A DNA stretch of 64,000 nucleotides, from NCBI RefSeq assembly GCF_014805625.2, contig NW_023998455.1:7753700-7817699 (forward strand). The letters are read 5' to 3'. Positions 10,791 through 23,981 of this stretch are shown here, piece by piece (within the stretch, counting starts at the first letter, position 1; each line of letters starts with the position of its first letter). A program made the translations under genes and the position numbers. Source of the DNA: Glossina fuscipes (lineage: Eukaryota > Arthropoda > Insecta > Diptera > Glossinidae). Below the pieces are notes generated by a model. That model did not search any database. It had not been told where the DNA came from and saw only the letters and a program-made list of their open reading frames with translations.

Positions 10791-11513
10791 TATGCGTAGG
10801 GTATTAAAAATGCTTGTGAAAGAACTGATGATACCGAACGTAAGTCACAATTAAAAGCAAGTGAAAATATCTCATTAAAAGAGGTCCCAAATGCCTTGCT
10901 TTGTATTTATGTTGACGCACTTTAAAGTTGATTTCTTTTTTTTTTTTTTTATTTATTGAGAAAATTTGTAGCCTGACATACAGATGACAAAAATATTGCG
11001 TATTTGGCAACTTCCGTTCTTCACATCAACACACTATTGATTTCAAATTAAGCTGCTAAAGAGGTCATGCAGCACTGCTTGCGTGCAATGGAAAAGTGTA
11101 AGAGATCGCGCAATGATTGAATGTTTGTTTAAATAAGGATAAAACAGGAAGAAAAATTTTTTGACGGCATAATGAATGCATTACTGTACTGCTTTATATG
11201 GAATGGTAAGTATCTTGATCGTAGTGATGATTCACATTAACGATGGCAAAGAACTTCATTTGCTCCAGAAAATATTATAGTTAGTAGAAAGCGAATTTGC
11301 ACTTCTGAAGCTCTGATTACTTTTGCCTCTATCAGTAGATAAAGATCCAATGAATTGATCAATGGGTTTTAGAAAACTGCCTGTGAATGTCGCATTTGTT
11401 AAGTTCGAGGCCCGCTGGCATGCCAATGAAACCTTCTTAATATCGTTCTCACTGTTCTAAAAACCAATAAAACTGTTTTTATACTTCGGCTTGCTTTTGC
11501 TTATGCAATTGAT

Positions 11514-11720
11514 ATGTTAAGGAATGAAATTTTACGAGTTTTTGGACCGAGAATTTTTAATATTGATGTCATTAAAGGTTATGTATTTATACCGTTTGGT
11601 GTGGTATACATATGGTATATCATGTTGAAGGATAAAAACGTACGTCAAACTGTGGCATGGGGTTTTTTAAAGGATCACACCATGTGGCTTTTATTCATTT
11701 TCTGGGAATCGAGGGAATAA
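11514..11720 (+). CDS. possible small ORF, one membrane helix (doubtful)
   Basis: A 68-codon open frame without low-complexity sequence. It has a hydrophobic segment (GYVFIPFGVVYIWYIML) followed by a basic/polar stretch (KDKNVRQT) and an aromatic tail. The layout is like that of small inner-mitochondrial-membrane subunits, but I cannot match it to one. Length alone is within chance for this composition. It lies 21 bases upstream of a dispersed element. Confidence 0.15.
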   Translation: MLRNEILRVFGPRIFNIDVIKGYVFIPFGVVYIWYIMLKDKNVRQTVAWGFLKDHTMWLLFIFWESRE

Positions 11721-11741
11721 TTAATATGTTGTAGCTCTATT

Positions 11742-12083
11742 CTACACCACTTATAGTACGTTACGTGCATTGCGTTTTGTGCGGATGCACGCAACATCCA
11801 GAAGGACTTGAGGTAGACCCACCTTTCCTCATTTCATTACATGATTCAGAACCACTCTCTAAACTAATCTAAGCCTGTCTGTTCGTCCGCCCGAGTTGTT
11901 TTCTTACGTTCAACCCACGTGTCGCAAATTTTTGATATGTCTTGGTGAAATTTGGTACAACGGATTGTTTTGGCCGATCGTTTCCCAGATAACGCCTTGT
12001 TTCGTAAGATCGAGTTATGAGTAGCTTTGTTAAGCGAAGTGGTGTAATCTATTTCCGGTCGTGTTTCACTAAAGCTATAGTTG
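11742..12083 (+). mobile_element. mini-me-like dispersed element, copy 3
   Basis: Head TACACCACTTATAGTACG, then the internal block GGATGCACGCAACATCCAGA plus AGGACTTGAGGTAGACCC. A short GTCTGTTCGTCCG tract and GGTGAAATTTGGTACAACGG follow. The tail is decayed (AAGCTATAG instead of CACTATAGTG). It has the full block order of the family and no coding capacity. Confidence 0.65.
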
Positions 12084-14338
12084 CTTTTATTTACATTTTA
12101 AATTCTCTATACGTGCTCATAGGATATATATACAAATATGAAGTATGGCATCTCGGTCATACACACATAATGTGGTCCGATTAGGATTAATTTAAATTAA
12201 ATGTATTGCTGGCGCGTACCATAATTTATTGGGGCTAAAGGTAAAGGTAATATATCAGTGTAAATATTATTTAAAATGAATCGAAATGTTTTTTAAAGAA
12301 ATATTTAAGCGAGTAATTACATTATTTATTATATAATTCTCCTTTCTTGAACTATTTTATGCATATACCTACTCATAAATCAGACTTCACACATTGCACA
12401 GCCCTCTTGCCTATTACATAACATTGTCGCCACATTTTTGTTTTTCTATTTTTGTTTTTTTGAAACACTTACTAAACAAATACGTAAAAAAGTTTTACTT
12501 AATATTGCGTTGCCCGCTTCGCATGCTTCTTCTTCGTAGCTGCTGTTATTGTTGTCATTTAATTAAAAGCACATATGTTAACTTGACACTAATTAAAATG
12601 TCGCAGAGATTTCCGCTTTTTTATCCGATTTGGAGCAAAAGTCTCTTTCTACGTCTGCGCACACATATACACTTTAAGACTTCATGCATGTGATTATAAG
12701 CTGAACAACAATTTGAACTCTTAAGAGATTTTGTTGAGATCTTTTAGTTCTTAAAAAATCAAAAACAACAAAACATGGAAAGAAGTGGAAAAATATTTAA
12801 TGAAATCTCGAAGTTTTGGGTAAATTTTCGGTGGATTCGATAGAGCGCAAAACGAATTTTGATGTAGTAATGGAAATTAAACTTAATTGTCGGACGAGTG
12901 TCGAGACCTCCGATCATATCGCATGTGAACGTGAGGTCGTCTACAGAACAAACACCAGGTATCTGGTGAACACTTCATAACGCCAGATACTCTAGGCTGC
13001 TCCAGATCTAAGAAGGAGGGTGGAGTCATAGGAACCCTTAAACTGGAGGGCTAGTGCCATGGGAGTGTACAATAGCTCTTTTGGGGGTCTCTGCACGGAC
13101 AACGCTAACCAACTAACTATTTACATACTAAAGATTGTAATATTGTTTTCCCTTTCTAACGGGCTTCTCAGAGTGACCCGGATAGAATTAATTTAACACA
13201 TAATTATTTTAAGAAATTTAATCATACGAAAATTCAAATTTCATGTGGCTGGCGTGAAAGCAGTATACAAGAAACAAAAATATCAAAAGAAAAAATTCAT
13301 GGGAATCTCTAAAGATTTACTTCAAGGAGAATGAAATTCCTTTTGTTTTTTTTTTGTTTTTCATAATAATTCTCTAAAGAATTTTCTCAACTTACAACTG
13401 AGGAACTTTTTTAATAATTTAATTTGCGAAAATTGTGTATGACCAGCATCGATCGATCTCTTTTTCTCTCTCTTGTCTCGTAGCGAATTTTTCAATTATT
13501 CTTAAGACATTTATAATATTTTTTTATTTATTAAAATTCTTTGTACGTTAAAGTCCAATTTTTTTGTTTATTTTTGAGTAGACTTTTGCACTTGTAACCT
13601 TTATACTCACAAACACACACAAACACGCATATAAATGTACGTATTTTCAGCAAATTTTATAAAAATTTTTTCTTTATTTTCGTTGTTTTCTTTTTCGCTT
13701 AAGTAAGACCTCAACGTAAAATTGTCCCGTCCGTTGAAATAGAAGCAGCGTTAAATGCCAACTGTCTAAGGCAAATTTTATGTATTTTACATTATACTCC
13801 TGTTCGAAATGCCGGCATACAAATACGCATACACACAGATAAATACGAGCACTGGCGGTCAGACGATCATTTAGAAAAACCGTCTGTGTATATACAAAGG
13901 CACTCATAATAGCTATTATAAGAACAGATGGGATCGTGCTATAGTGGAAGCAATTCAGAGAGTGTGCTATGCTTTCGAATTATTTATTTTTGAATTTGAC
14001 TCAAAAATTAACGGTATAATACATTAATGCTCCGACTCGAGTTCATTTATAATGTATCGCTGAAAAGATCTCTTCAATGACAAGTCATTCAAATCCCGCA
14101 TCTCTTTTAAAGTAAATAAATGACGGCAGCGGCAACGTTAGCAGCCGCAGCACTAACAGTAGCAGACTTATTTTCCCCCCACAACTATTAAACACTACAT
14201 ATATATATATATACGCAAACATTTGCTCGGCGTTCAGCGTCCTCCGGCTTATGTGTTCAAAAGTTTAACAGACGCAGTGAAATTTTCTTGCAATTCATTG
14301 ACATTACTTTTATTCTATTATCTCGGTCCCTCCGTCTC

Positions 14339-14375
<37 letters not shown>

Positions 14376-16299
14376 AAGCAATTTGCAACAAATTCTGCGA
14401 ACAACGTTATACCTCGTATTTTTTTTTATTTAATGCATGTACTTAATAGCTACTTAGTTAGTTGAACAACCAACGCTTTCTCCCTTCACTCCTATTGTTG
14501 CAAGCGTCCACTCCATCTGTGGCAAGTATTTTTACGATGGCACAAGACACAAGGGCAAATATTGTTATTTTGTCGTCTACCGTGCCTGTAAATGATGCAT
14601 GTTTTCCAATTTTTGTTTCTATTTCTGTTATTGTTGTTTGCCATTAGGGTTTGTTTTCTCTTCTTTGTATAACTTTGTTATTATCTGGTAGCCTTCCACA
14701 CACATTTCCCATATATAAATACATATATCTATATATATATATGTAAATGCATATAAGTCCCTTAGCGTCGCTTGCGTTGATACGTGTAGTACGATTTAAT
14801 GAGAGACATTTCAAACATCTTTTAGTCGATATTTTTATACGCATTTATGTGTTTTTTTTTGTCTGTTTCTGTTTTACTTTTTTTTTTGTAAATTCAATGC
14901 TGTTCATGTGTTCTTTTGCAAGCACACATGTTATGCAGAATTTATTTGTTCTGTTCCTTTTACTAGAGCGATCATCATCTATGTTTTTCATAATGATGAT
15001 GTTAAACAACATATTTCCGAATGCTTAACACAACCGCATTAATTATATTTACTCGGCTTTTTACACACGAACACATACGGAACGCATGTATATACTTATT
15101 TTTATTTTGTTTTTTTTTTTTTTTCTGCTCTTCTCTGTCAAGTTTTTCTGTTTTCGATCTTAGTTTATATTTCATATTCATCTGCATCTATATATAGTCG
15201 TACGATTTTCACTGACTGACATGACGCTATTTTCTTAAGAACTGAGTGGTTTAAATTTCCAACGTATTTTTATATATTTTTCAATCATTTGGAAAACCGA
15301 TAAAAAAGGTGTGCATACTAAGCTACACATCGCATACGTGACGCAAAGTCTTTAAAAACTTCTACAGCTGTTAACAAGCAAAATCCTTTCTGTATTTTAT
15401 TCCTCGACCATTTTTTCGAAGACAGAATCTGTTGCCCTCAGGATCTGTAGCAGGCTCGCACATGTCCATGTAAGCAGCCTGCCGCCACAAGGGAAGTAAG
15501 TCCCTTTTTTTCAAACCTGCTTTGAACTCTTCTCTTGATGTTCTTCTTCCCTCTTTAAGTTTAATTCTATTATTTTTTACAATATACGGTCAATGTGTTT
15601 CGTTACAGATTCGCTATAGCTTCTAAGTACTTTCCGAACATATTTTTGAGGATTTTATTTCACTTATGTTAAATGTCATGACAATGTCTTCTCATATATG
15701 GTGATGTTCACCCTTTTTTTTTGACTCTGTGTTGGATATAAAAATAGTTTCTTTCATATGTTACGTTTTTGAGGAATGAAGCAAAAAAAAGGAAAACGAA
15801 TTTCGGAACAGTGTAAAAACATTTTTATACATACAGCCATAGACACGTAGTTAGCACACATTTCACCATGAAGAGAAATGAAAAGATTTATTAAAAAATT
15901 CATAAAAGAAAGCAAAAGATATACTTTTGTTATAAACAATCCAGTATAAGTTTGCAGCAAGTGCAAAGTAGAGTGCAAAAAATCGAAATTTCGAGAGTTC
16001 AAAAAATTGTAATACATTTAGTAAATTGAACCAAAAAAATCTATACAATAAAAATAATCTCAAAAGTGTACAAATTGTTGGGAGTAATGAGCACAAAACT
16101 CACAACCTAAAAAAAAATTCAGATAAACTATATCAATAGTTAACAAATGAATTGTGATTTGTTTACCATTCAATCAATACTTTGCGCTCTATGCTTCATT
16201 AACACTTGGTATACGGGACTCGACCTTGTGACATGTCTTCTTTGATACATCTTGCCAAGTACTCTTAGTAACTAAGCAGAAAAATCCGCTTAAAGAACT
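12084..16299. other. non-coding DNA with microsatellites
   Basis: No supported gene. It contains the GC-elevated segment at 12.9-13.1 kb, a (TC)14 tract at 14343-14370, a short (TA)n near 14.73 kb and several T-runs. Long hydrophobic frames here (for example 14223-14465) are translations of pyrimidine tracts. Confidence 0.6.
12890..13115. other. GC-elevated segment, possible old repeat
   Basis: About 225 bases richer in G+C than the flanks. They include ACCAGGTATCTGGT (a small hairpin) with an echo CCAGATAC 30 bases on, GGAGGGTGGAGTCATAGG and CTGCACGGACAACGC. There is no open frame and no second copy in the window. Probably a fragment of a dispersed element. Confidence 0.25.
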
Positions 16300-16510
16300 G
16301 ACGCATAGCCGAGCACATAAGAGTCGCGACTGTTAAGTTCAATGATAAAAAGGTCTCAGCCCCATTGCGACTGCGCAGCTGTAGTGAGTGCTTAATTAGT
16401 AAGAGCATAACACTTAAATATTTCGGCGTACACCCGCTAGACTGCCCACCTCCCAATCCACCTCTCTACCTCTTCTTCTTCTTCGATAGGGGACACCGCC
16501 TAAGTGGCTG
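16300..16510 (+). mobile_element. tRNA-derived SINE-like element, copy A
   Basis: A-box-like TAGCCGAGCAC at 16306, then GTCGCGACTGTTAAGTT shared with copy B. The B box has eroded to GGTCTCAGCCCC. Body motif GTGAGTGCTTAATTAGTAAG, pyrimidine tract CTCTTCTTCTTCTTCG and tail GGGACACCGCCTAAGT complete it. It is collinear with the 34.14 kb copy over about 210 bases but clearly diverged, so it is an old insertion. Confidence 0.5.
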
Positions 16511-19500
16511 TTCTCATTTATATAAACATTTGTTTTAGCTGTTGTGTTATCCATGTGTCCCTGGCTGTTGTATGGTATATTAGTTTAAACATATGCATCC
16601 ATAAAATTTTACATACTTTTCAAGTAAGGAATAAAAAAAAGTCCTCAGATTATTTATTTTATAATTACTACCCTGAGGGATTTTCGAAAGATTTCAATAT
16701 TTAATCGCTTTGACGATAGTTGCTGTTAAGTGAGTGAGTCCGAATTGCAAAACCAAGGTTCACGGAATTTTAGAAAGCAAAGAAGGGAAAATTTGTTTTG
16801 GTACCTGGCGGTATTCAAGGTTCGTTCTAAATCGAAAATAATTTCCTCACATGGTTTGCTTGCTTGCTATCCATATAAAATGAATCAATTGGATTGACCC
16901 ACAAAATCCATCGCTCTTTATAATCACTACTAAAACAACTATTATAAATTAATTGACGTCATATAAATATCAACAAAGTGGTTGCATGAAATGTTACAAA
17001 CAAAATGTTCTTGTTTATGTCGTTCTTTTCTAACGAGCGTGATGATGATTGATTTTATTAGTTTACGTGATAAACTGAAGAGAAGAAGCGCAAAATGAAA
17101 ACAACAACCAGTACATAAGAAAGAAGAAGGCAAACAAAAATGAAAATTAATAGTTTTAAAATAGACAATTAAACGAAACAGCATTCAGATATTAAATGAA
17201 ATAAACAAATTAACTGAAAATATGAGAAAACCTGAAATGAAATTTTCAAGATACAGTTTTCTGCTGCCGATTTTAAATGTTTCATTCAAACAAAATATGC
17301 AGATTGAGGGGGACCGCTATCGCTTCTATGCCTAAACGGAATAGAATGCAAAAAAATATTTAGGTGTTTGGTCTTGTCTGGTGTTTGTTCATTTGAAAAA
17401 AAAAAAAAAAAATTATTATTATAATTTATTCATGCCAAGGAAATAAGTTCTTGAATTTAAGTAAGACGAGCACTAGCAACTAACGCTATCGGCTCTGAGA
17501 AAAAAACGCAAGAATATTATATTCGTTTGTGGCCGAACCTTTCATACCCACCATCTATAGCCTAAAAAAAAATTGAACAAAGAACAATGAAAAACTAACC
17601 CTTCATACTCCGTAATATTGGGTGAGTGTCGCTTATATAAAACACACATGAAGATTTTCATCGTGTTTCTATTACAGTTAATGGGAGGTGAACAAAAATT
17701 CCAGGAAAGCGAGGTGCTTTTAGTTTACGTTACACTGTACTGGACATGTGCTTTGAGCGATTTGGTCCATTTTACAGCTCAATCTGCGTACAAGGTGTTC
17801 CAATGTCTTCCAGTGTCTTTGCCACGGAGTGGACTCTGCGGCCAGGCGAATGCTTGCAATCGATATTAAGCGGATGGAAAAACGGACAGACTGATCAAAA
17901 ATATATATATTATGTCCTTTCATCAGACTCTTGGAAAGGTTTTGACATAGTGAATATACCTTTCATTCTTTGGAGATAGAAAAAAAAAAAAAGTTTTTCT
18001 ATTCGGTTTCGAAAGGATTCACCAAATCTCAGCTAAAAAAAAAAAAGATTTCTTTTGCTTTTACATCCCCTTCAGTTCAAAGACGAACCCAAAAAATTTA
18101 CTATATAATGGTTTCGGGGGAATTTGTACGAGGAAAGCTGAATTCTCAACAAGATTTTTACTTGTTAGATGGAAACAATGCAATCTTCAATAGATGTCAA
18201 AGCAGACAGATTGGTTGTCATTTTGTACGCACGGATCGGTGCGAACTGAATTTCAGTTTACTTCATATTCTACAATTTGCACATCATCACTTGTGTTTTC
18301 GGTAATTTTTATGCTATTCATAGCCAATTTTCTGTGAGCGAAACGTTAAAAAACATATTAAACGATGCTTTGCAATCTTTTTTCTTTTTTAGAGAATTTT
18401 TTGTTTACACACAAGTTTTGAAGTGAAATTGAATGGCACCACAAGCAACTCAATTGACTGAACAATTAAACAGAAATTAAATCCATAGCGTAGACCACGA
18501 TGACCATCATGTCGTTCATTTTTCTTTCCTGTTTTTTTATCTTAAGGTTTATTTACTCATTCTTGTGATCACTAATTGACGTTAGAGCAAATTTTTATTG
18601 ATGAATATCTCAGTTCAAGCATTGCTTGAACTCTACGACCGACTCGAAGCTAGTTTCTCTTTCGTGTTAGAGGAATATGTGGCAGACAACGAATTTCTTA
18701 AATTGAAAAAAAGTTACTCGAAATCGTATAAGAGAGCAGATAATACCGACTTGAAAAGTATTATCTAAAATTTTACTTTGCAACGAATGGAATCCAGCAT
18801 CTTCAGTGGCTTCTCGCCAATAAGGAAATGAAAGGAGAATAGAGTACCAAAACATTAGCGGTATGACTGACAAAGCAAATGCTCGGGCAGGGTAAACAAT
18901 CAATTGCGTTCAAGGTAAGAGAACCAATAAGAGAACCAGTTCAAATACATTTTAAATAGTTCGATATATATATCGTCTTCTGCCGTCTAACGAGGCGATC
19001 AGAAGTAATTGAGGAAAGAGAATGAGAGGAAACGGCCGGAGCTTAGTGGGTATTTATTCTGCCAGCAATTGTTGCGGCTTTACCTAAGCACTTACCACAG
19101 CTACGACCGATAAGTCCTGTCGTTCTAAGATTTCAACTCCATCGCAATGACTAGGTTGTTTCTATACACATTCTGTTCTGTACACAAACGAGATATTTAA
19201 AGATTCTCTGGTAGCTTATATACCGCACATCTATTTCTAAGGAAGAGCGTTTGCTAAGCGGATGAAGAAATATGCCAAGCTAAGGTCTTAGGAAGGAAAA
19301 AGCCAGCTGATGCTCTTAGCTTACATTAGATGTAAGGTCATATATTCGACTATTAACAAAACTGGAAGCTTCCCTGCTTAGAGCTAAAAATATTACTTGT
19401 TTCGGGTAGACAAACCTGCGATTAGGAAATCCGCCAAAGTAAGCGTAAGCTGTTCGGCCAGATATTTCACCTTAGAAATGAATCTCCGTTGGATTTTTTT

Positions 19501-22500
19501 TTTTTAATTCATGATATGACGACAACTTAGAAAATCGAATTCTCTTTGAGTTAAAGTGTTCAGCATGTTTTTTACGTTAATAATATGAAAAATTGTGTTG
19601 TTGTCATTTTTTCAGGTGTATTATGGAAAATTGTTTCATAGTTCGCACATTTATTGTTGCATATATAGCACAATTATATTTAATTTTTATTTTTTATTTT
19701 ATTTATTTCAGCTGCGTTTTTGTGTTGTTTCGATAAAATCTCTACGGTGGCTTGTGAAGCTTGTATTCAATACAAGCGCACAAAGGCACATGTAAATTAA
19801 ATGAACATTTGATTTGATTGTATTATAAAAATTACTTTAACCCCCAAAACGTATACAACCGATTGTTTTGTTTGCGCGTACACATATAAACAACAAAACA
19901 CTGGTATTTCATTTTCACAAAAAAACATTTGTTGTCCGAATGCGCTGGAAATGTCGAGAATGATTCCGTTACAAAGCCTGCAATTGAAATGATTTCAAAG
20001 AGAGATATGATCGAGCACGACTCCCGCACATTATAATAACTTAAAAATAACAACAACAAGACATATTTATAATGCCTTTAAAATTATTTCCCAACTAATT
20101 TCTACATCCACCCTCGTTAAAAGTGCCGGGTAGTGAAAAAGTTAGGTAAAACTTGAATATTTCTCACCCTAAACAAGTCTACGACCATTGGAGGACTTTT
20201 TCCCTCTCAATCGCTCAATCGAAATAAAAAGTGTTCTTAAATATACTTATCGTACTTAAGCGAACAATTTTGTTTGAGTATAGAAAAGCATAGAAATTCC
20301 GCGCAACAGAGCCGGCAGCAAAGAGGATTTGCGACCAAGCGACCGGTCGGCCTAGGGCCGTATATTTCGAGTTTGAAATTTTTGTCTCAATTTCACAATA
20401 AACTAATATGCGTCACTTAACACAAAATCTGGTTCCGATTTATGTATCGCTCGATAGTAATTTGAATATCTTACTCGACCGCAATTTTATGATCGATCGA
20501 TTTCGAATTCGGACTTTTTACAGACTCCACCTGCAGCTATAAACACTCCAATTGTCGTGGCGAGTCCATAATCCTAAGTTTACTCGATCTAGACAATCGT
20601 AAACTGACCTATTGTAAGCATATAAACACATATGCATAAGTATGCGTGCATTGTGTACAGTCTGCGATGCGTATATCGCGGATGCTGCATATCGAATGAT
20701 AGGATTAGTACACCTTCGTCTTTTGGTCATATGTATAAACATAAAACATTTCTTTTGTCTATTTTTTGCAACCAGAGAAAAAAAAGAAAACCGAAACGTA
20801 AACAATCAGCATAATTATGTGAATTGTTTTGATCATTGAGGGACTTTTCATACAAGGCTGCGCTGCCTCAACGACTGCTGATGCTGCTGCTGTTGTGTGC
20901 TCAAATGAAAAGTGAAATTATTTTTTGTTTTTCTGGCTCGAGTCGTTTAATATATAATGAGTTTGTTCTCGTTTGCTTGAGTTTAGCTCAAATATTTGCT
21001 TATGGGGAATTTTTCTTTGGAAATTATGGGATTTTCTTTCAGTTTTAGTTTATTGTTCTTTCGTCCCGTCAACTAATAAATTCAAAATAAGATTTCCATA
21101 TTTGTAGGCGTTTGTGAAAATAACTTCTACCAGTAATTGGAAATTTTTGAAAAAATTCATTATGTTCTCGTCAACCATTCAAGGCTAATAATAATTATGG
21201 TAAGAAGTAAATTTCCATAAAAACTGGATAGAAATTGCAAAGAGAACCTCGACGCTCCTTGTTGAAATCACATAAAAGATGGTCAATAGACCATTGTCGT
21301 TTGCTGCTGCCATTACCGTGTCTCGATTTAAGGTTTTCGCTTAACAGCTCTACAATTAATATCAGATACGATTGTGATGGCGGTTCTCAAAATCAATCGA
21401 TTTTTAAATCAGATACGAAAATTAAAGGATACGTACGAGTTGCTTTTCCCGTCTGAGAATGTTGGAAGAAGCGTTTAACTCCTAACGTACGTTTTCAATA
21501 ATTGGGTTGAAAACGAACAGGACACCCCCTAGCATGCCAATTCTTCAGCTGTTTCCCGCTGCGAATTTAACCCTAAGGGAATTTTGGGCATTTTCTACAA
21601 GTACATTAAAATATTCAAGCCCTAATGCAATAATGCTTTCTTCGTAGAAAGATTGGAGTATTTTGAAAATGTAAGTAAGACATCACTCAATAAGTTCGTA
21701 GGATGGCTATACACATTCCGCTGTTATTAACGAATCTACATCTTTTTTAGACGTTCAAACGAAAATTCCGTATTATTCTGGCTGTAGTAGTATGATTTTT
21801 TGAATCTAATATATTTATCAAAATACAATATTTGGAGTTTTGAACTATCATAAAATTGAAATTTACACTCAAAGAAAAAGTGTAAAAACGAAAAAACACC
21901 TAACAATATATTATAATTATCGACTGGAATATACTATCATATTAATAGCGGAGTAGTTGAGTACCACTCTCACTGCCGATCTTTAGTTGCCGCTTTACTG
22001 TCGCTGCTGTTATTTTTGTAGGATGTCTGGGCGGTTGTTGAAAGTTAGCTTTCGCGTTTGTTTGTTCTTACTGAACAGCTGATTATCCCTGGATTTTTTG
22101 TGTAGTGCCGTTAAAACAGTTATGACTTGTAAGCTAATGGGCGGAGTCTTATATATGCATTCCACTTGGTGGTTCGTATTAACTAAACTGGTCAATAGTA
22201 CTTCCGTTCCTGTATATCCTCCTACGAATTGGATGAGCGATGCGTTATTTCGTAAGGCAATTCTCTTCTTCTGTTATTTAGCAGGTCGACAACCGAATAT
22301 TCGCTGAGATTTGTAACACAATTGAAAAGCAATACAAAAGTCGCATTTTTCAGTTTTGGAAAACAATTGTTTTTTTATACTGACCGTAGATGCGGTTTTA
22401 ATCCCAAAAAAAAAAAATAATTTTTTGTAATTAAGATTGTGTTAACACTTGATTTATGTTGATATGATTCAAATCATTTTTTTTTTCTGATTTTGATATT

Positions 22501-23499
22501 AACCCTAAAAATTTCAGAATTCAAAATTTATAAGTAAAGGTTTCTATTGTTAGATTTATAGTTTATGGCTTAGTTAGCGTGTCAAATTTTTTCGGGTAAA
22601 ATGATAACAATAAACAATTGAGTGACCACCCATAACACGTTCGAATTTATATCGTTGTCGTGGCGTGAAGTCAAACGCATTATTGTTGTCACTCCCGTAT
22701 TGAGACTTAAAGCGCTAATAACAATCAATGATTTGTGGTTGACAACGAAACATATTCAAACAAACAAATATTGTGCTCGATAGACCACCAACACTTTCTT
22801 TATTCAACTTGGACTAATAAAAAGTAAAAAAATTTCAGGCATTGCGGAAGGTTTTTTTTTGTGTGTGTGATGCTAAGACTAATAGAAATTTATATATATA
22901 TATTTTTTTAGGTCATTTGTTTGTGTATATCATCTGCATCAGTTAGGCACTCCCTTTCTCCGTTATTATGCCTAATGTGATATATTCACAAGTTTTCTTA
23001 TGTCTCTTACGTCTCTTCCCTCTATTTTCAATTTCTTTTCTAAGCAATTTCGAATGGCTTTTTCTATAGTGCTTCGGTACGTAATATTTCTCATTTCATT
23101 TGATCGTTTGTTTTGTTTCTTAGTTTTTTTATCCTGATTTTCACGAGATTTTAATAACATTATAAATTTATTTCTCCAATTGATCCTCATTTATGATGAT
23201 TAGAGAATTTTTCCAAAAAAAAGAAGAAAGAAAAAAATCCAGTAGCTTTTAATTGCTGTTTATTGGTTTCGGACTAACATTATTAAATTTTGTGTACAAT
23301 TTTTACGATGACCATTAAATTTGCTTATTATATTAATAGCTTACTTTAAAGCATTTATTAAGTGGTTAGGAAAGCTTTAAAATTTCGGTAGCATTAATAA
23401 GCTTGAATTAAAAATTTTATTATACGAAAAATTTCAAGCAAAAGCATTGCAGTAGGTCATGGCCGATCGTTCATTTCCATACATCACTTTGCTTCATGC
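16511..23499. other. long non-coding stretch
   Basis: No supported gene. A 17-A run lies at 17396-17412 and a SINE-like fragment at 19.03-19.17 kb. Acceptor-like TTTTTTCAG and TTTATTTCAG strings occur near 19.61 and 19.71 kb, but no coding exon follows either. A short GACAGACTGATC stretch near 17.89 kb may be a scrap of a dispersed element. Confidence 0.55.
19030..19165 (-). mobile_element. tRNA-derived SINE-like fragment, copy C
   Basis: Read on the minus strand, TTGCGATGGAGTTGAAATC and GGTAAGTGCTTAGGTAAAGC plus CGCAAC line up with TGCGATAGAGTT and GTGCTCAGTCGGTAAAGGCG plus TAAC of copy B. Both ends are eroded. Similarity was judged by eye over about 100 bases. Confidence 0.35.
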
Positions 23500-23981
23500 A
23501 GTCACTCATATAACAACTTTTGAAAGTAAGCTGTTATGTGGGAAGTGGTCGACAAAATAGTCCCATTTGAATCATTTTCCATAGCATTCAATCTTCGGAT
23601 GGACAGAGCAGATTAAGTCGATTTAGAAAGTGACTCTGAATCGATTGCTATAATGAAAAGATGGGTCTGGCTTAAGTCCTTCTGAGCGCTGCGTACTTCG
23701 GCACAAACTTGGTATAGCTTCCTACCGCCAGGTCAATAGCATTCGTCTTTCGGCCAGAACATGTCAGTGTACCAAGTGTACAAAAAATGCGACCTGTAGA
23801 TTAAACTCAAAAATAAGGCAAGCATGCGGATGTTGGGACAGACAATGTTGACTAGATTCAGAAATTGTCTCTGAATCCAGCATTGGAATAAAGAGATGGG
23901 TCTATCGTAAGTCCTTCTGACTGTTGCAGACATCGGCACAAACTAAATAAAACTTTGTACCACATGTGGTTCAGAGTATAG
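23500..23981 (-). mobile_element. mini-me-like element, two tandem partial copies
   Basis: Two head-to-tail units on the minus strand. The stretch 23620-23708 (gattnAGAAAnTGnCTCTGAATC through GTCCTTCTGA to CGGCACAAAC) recurs at 23855-23943, 235 bases on. The second unit ends in the family head, here ACCACATGTGGT. The two units have diverged visibly, so the tandem arrangement is not recent. Confidence 0.6.
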
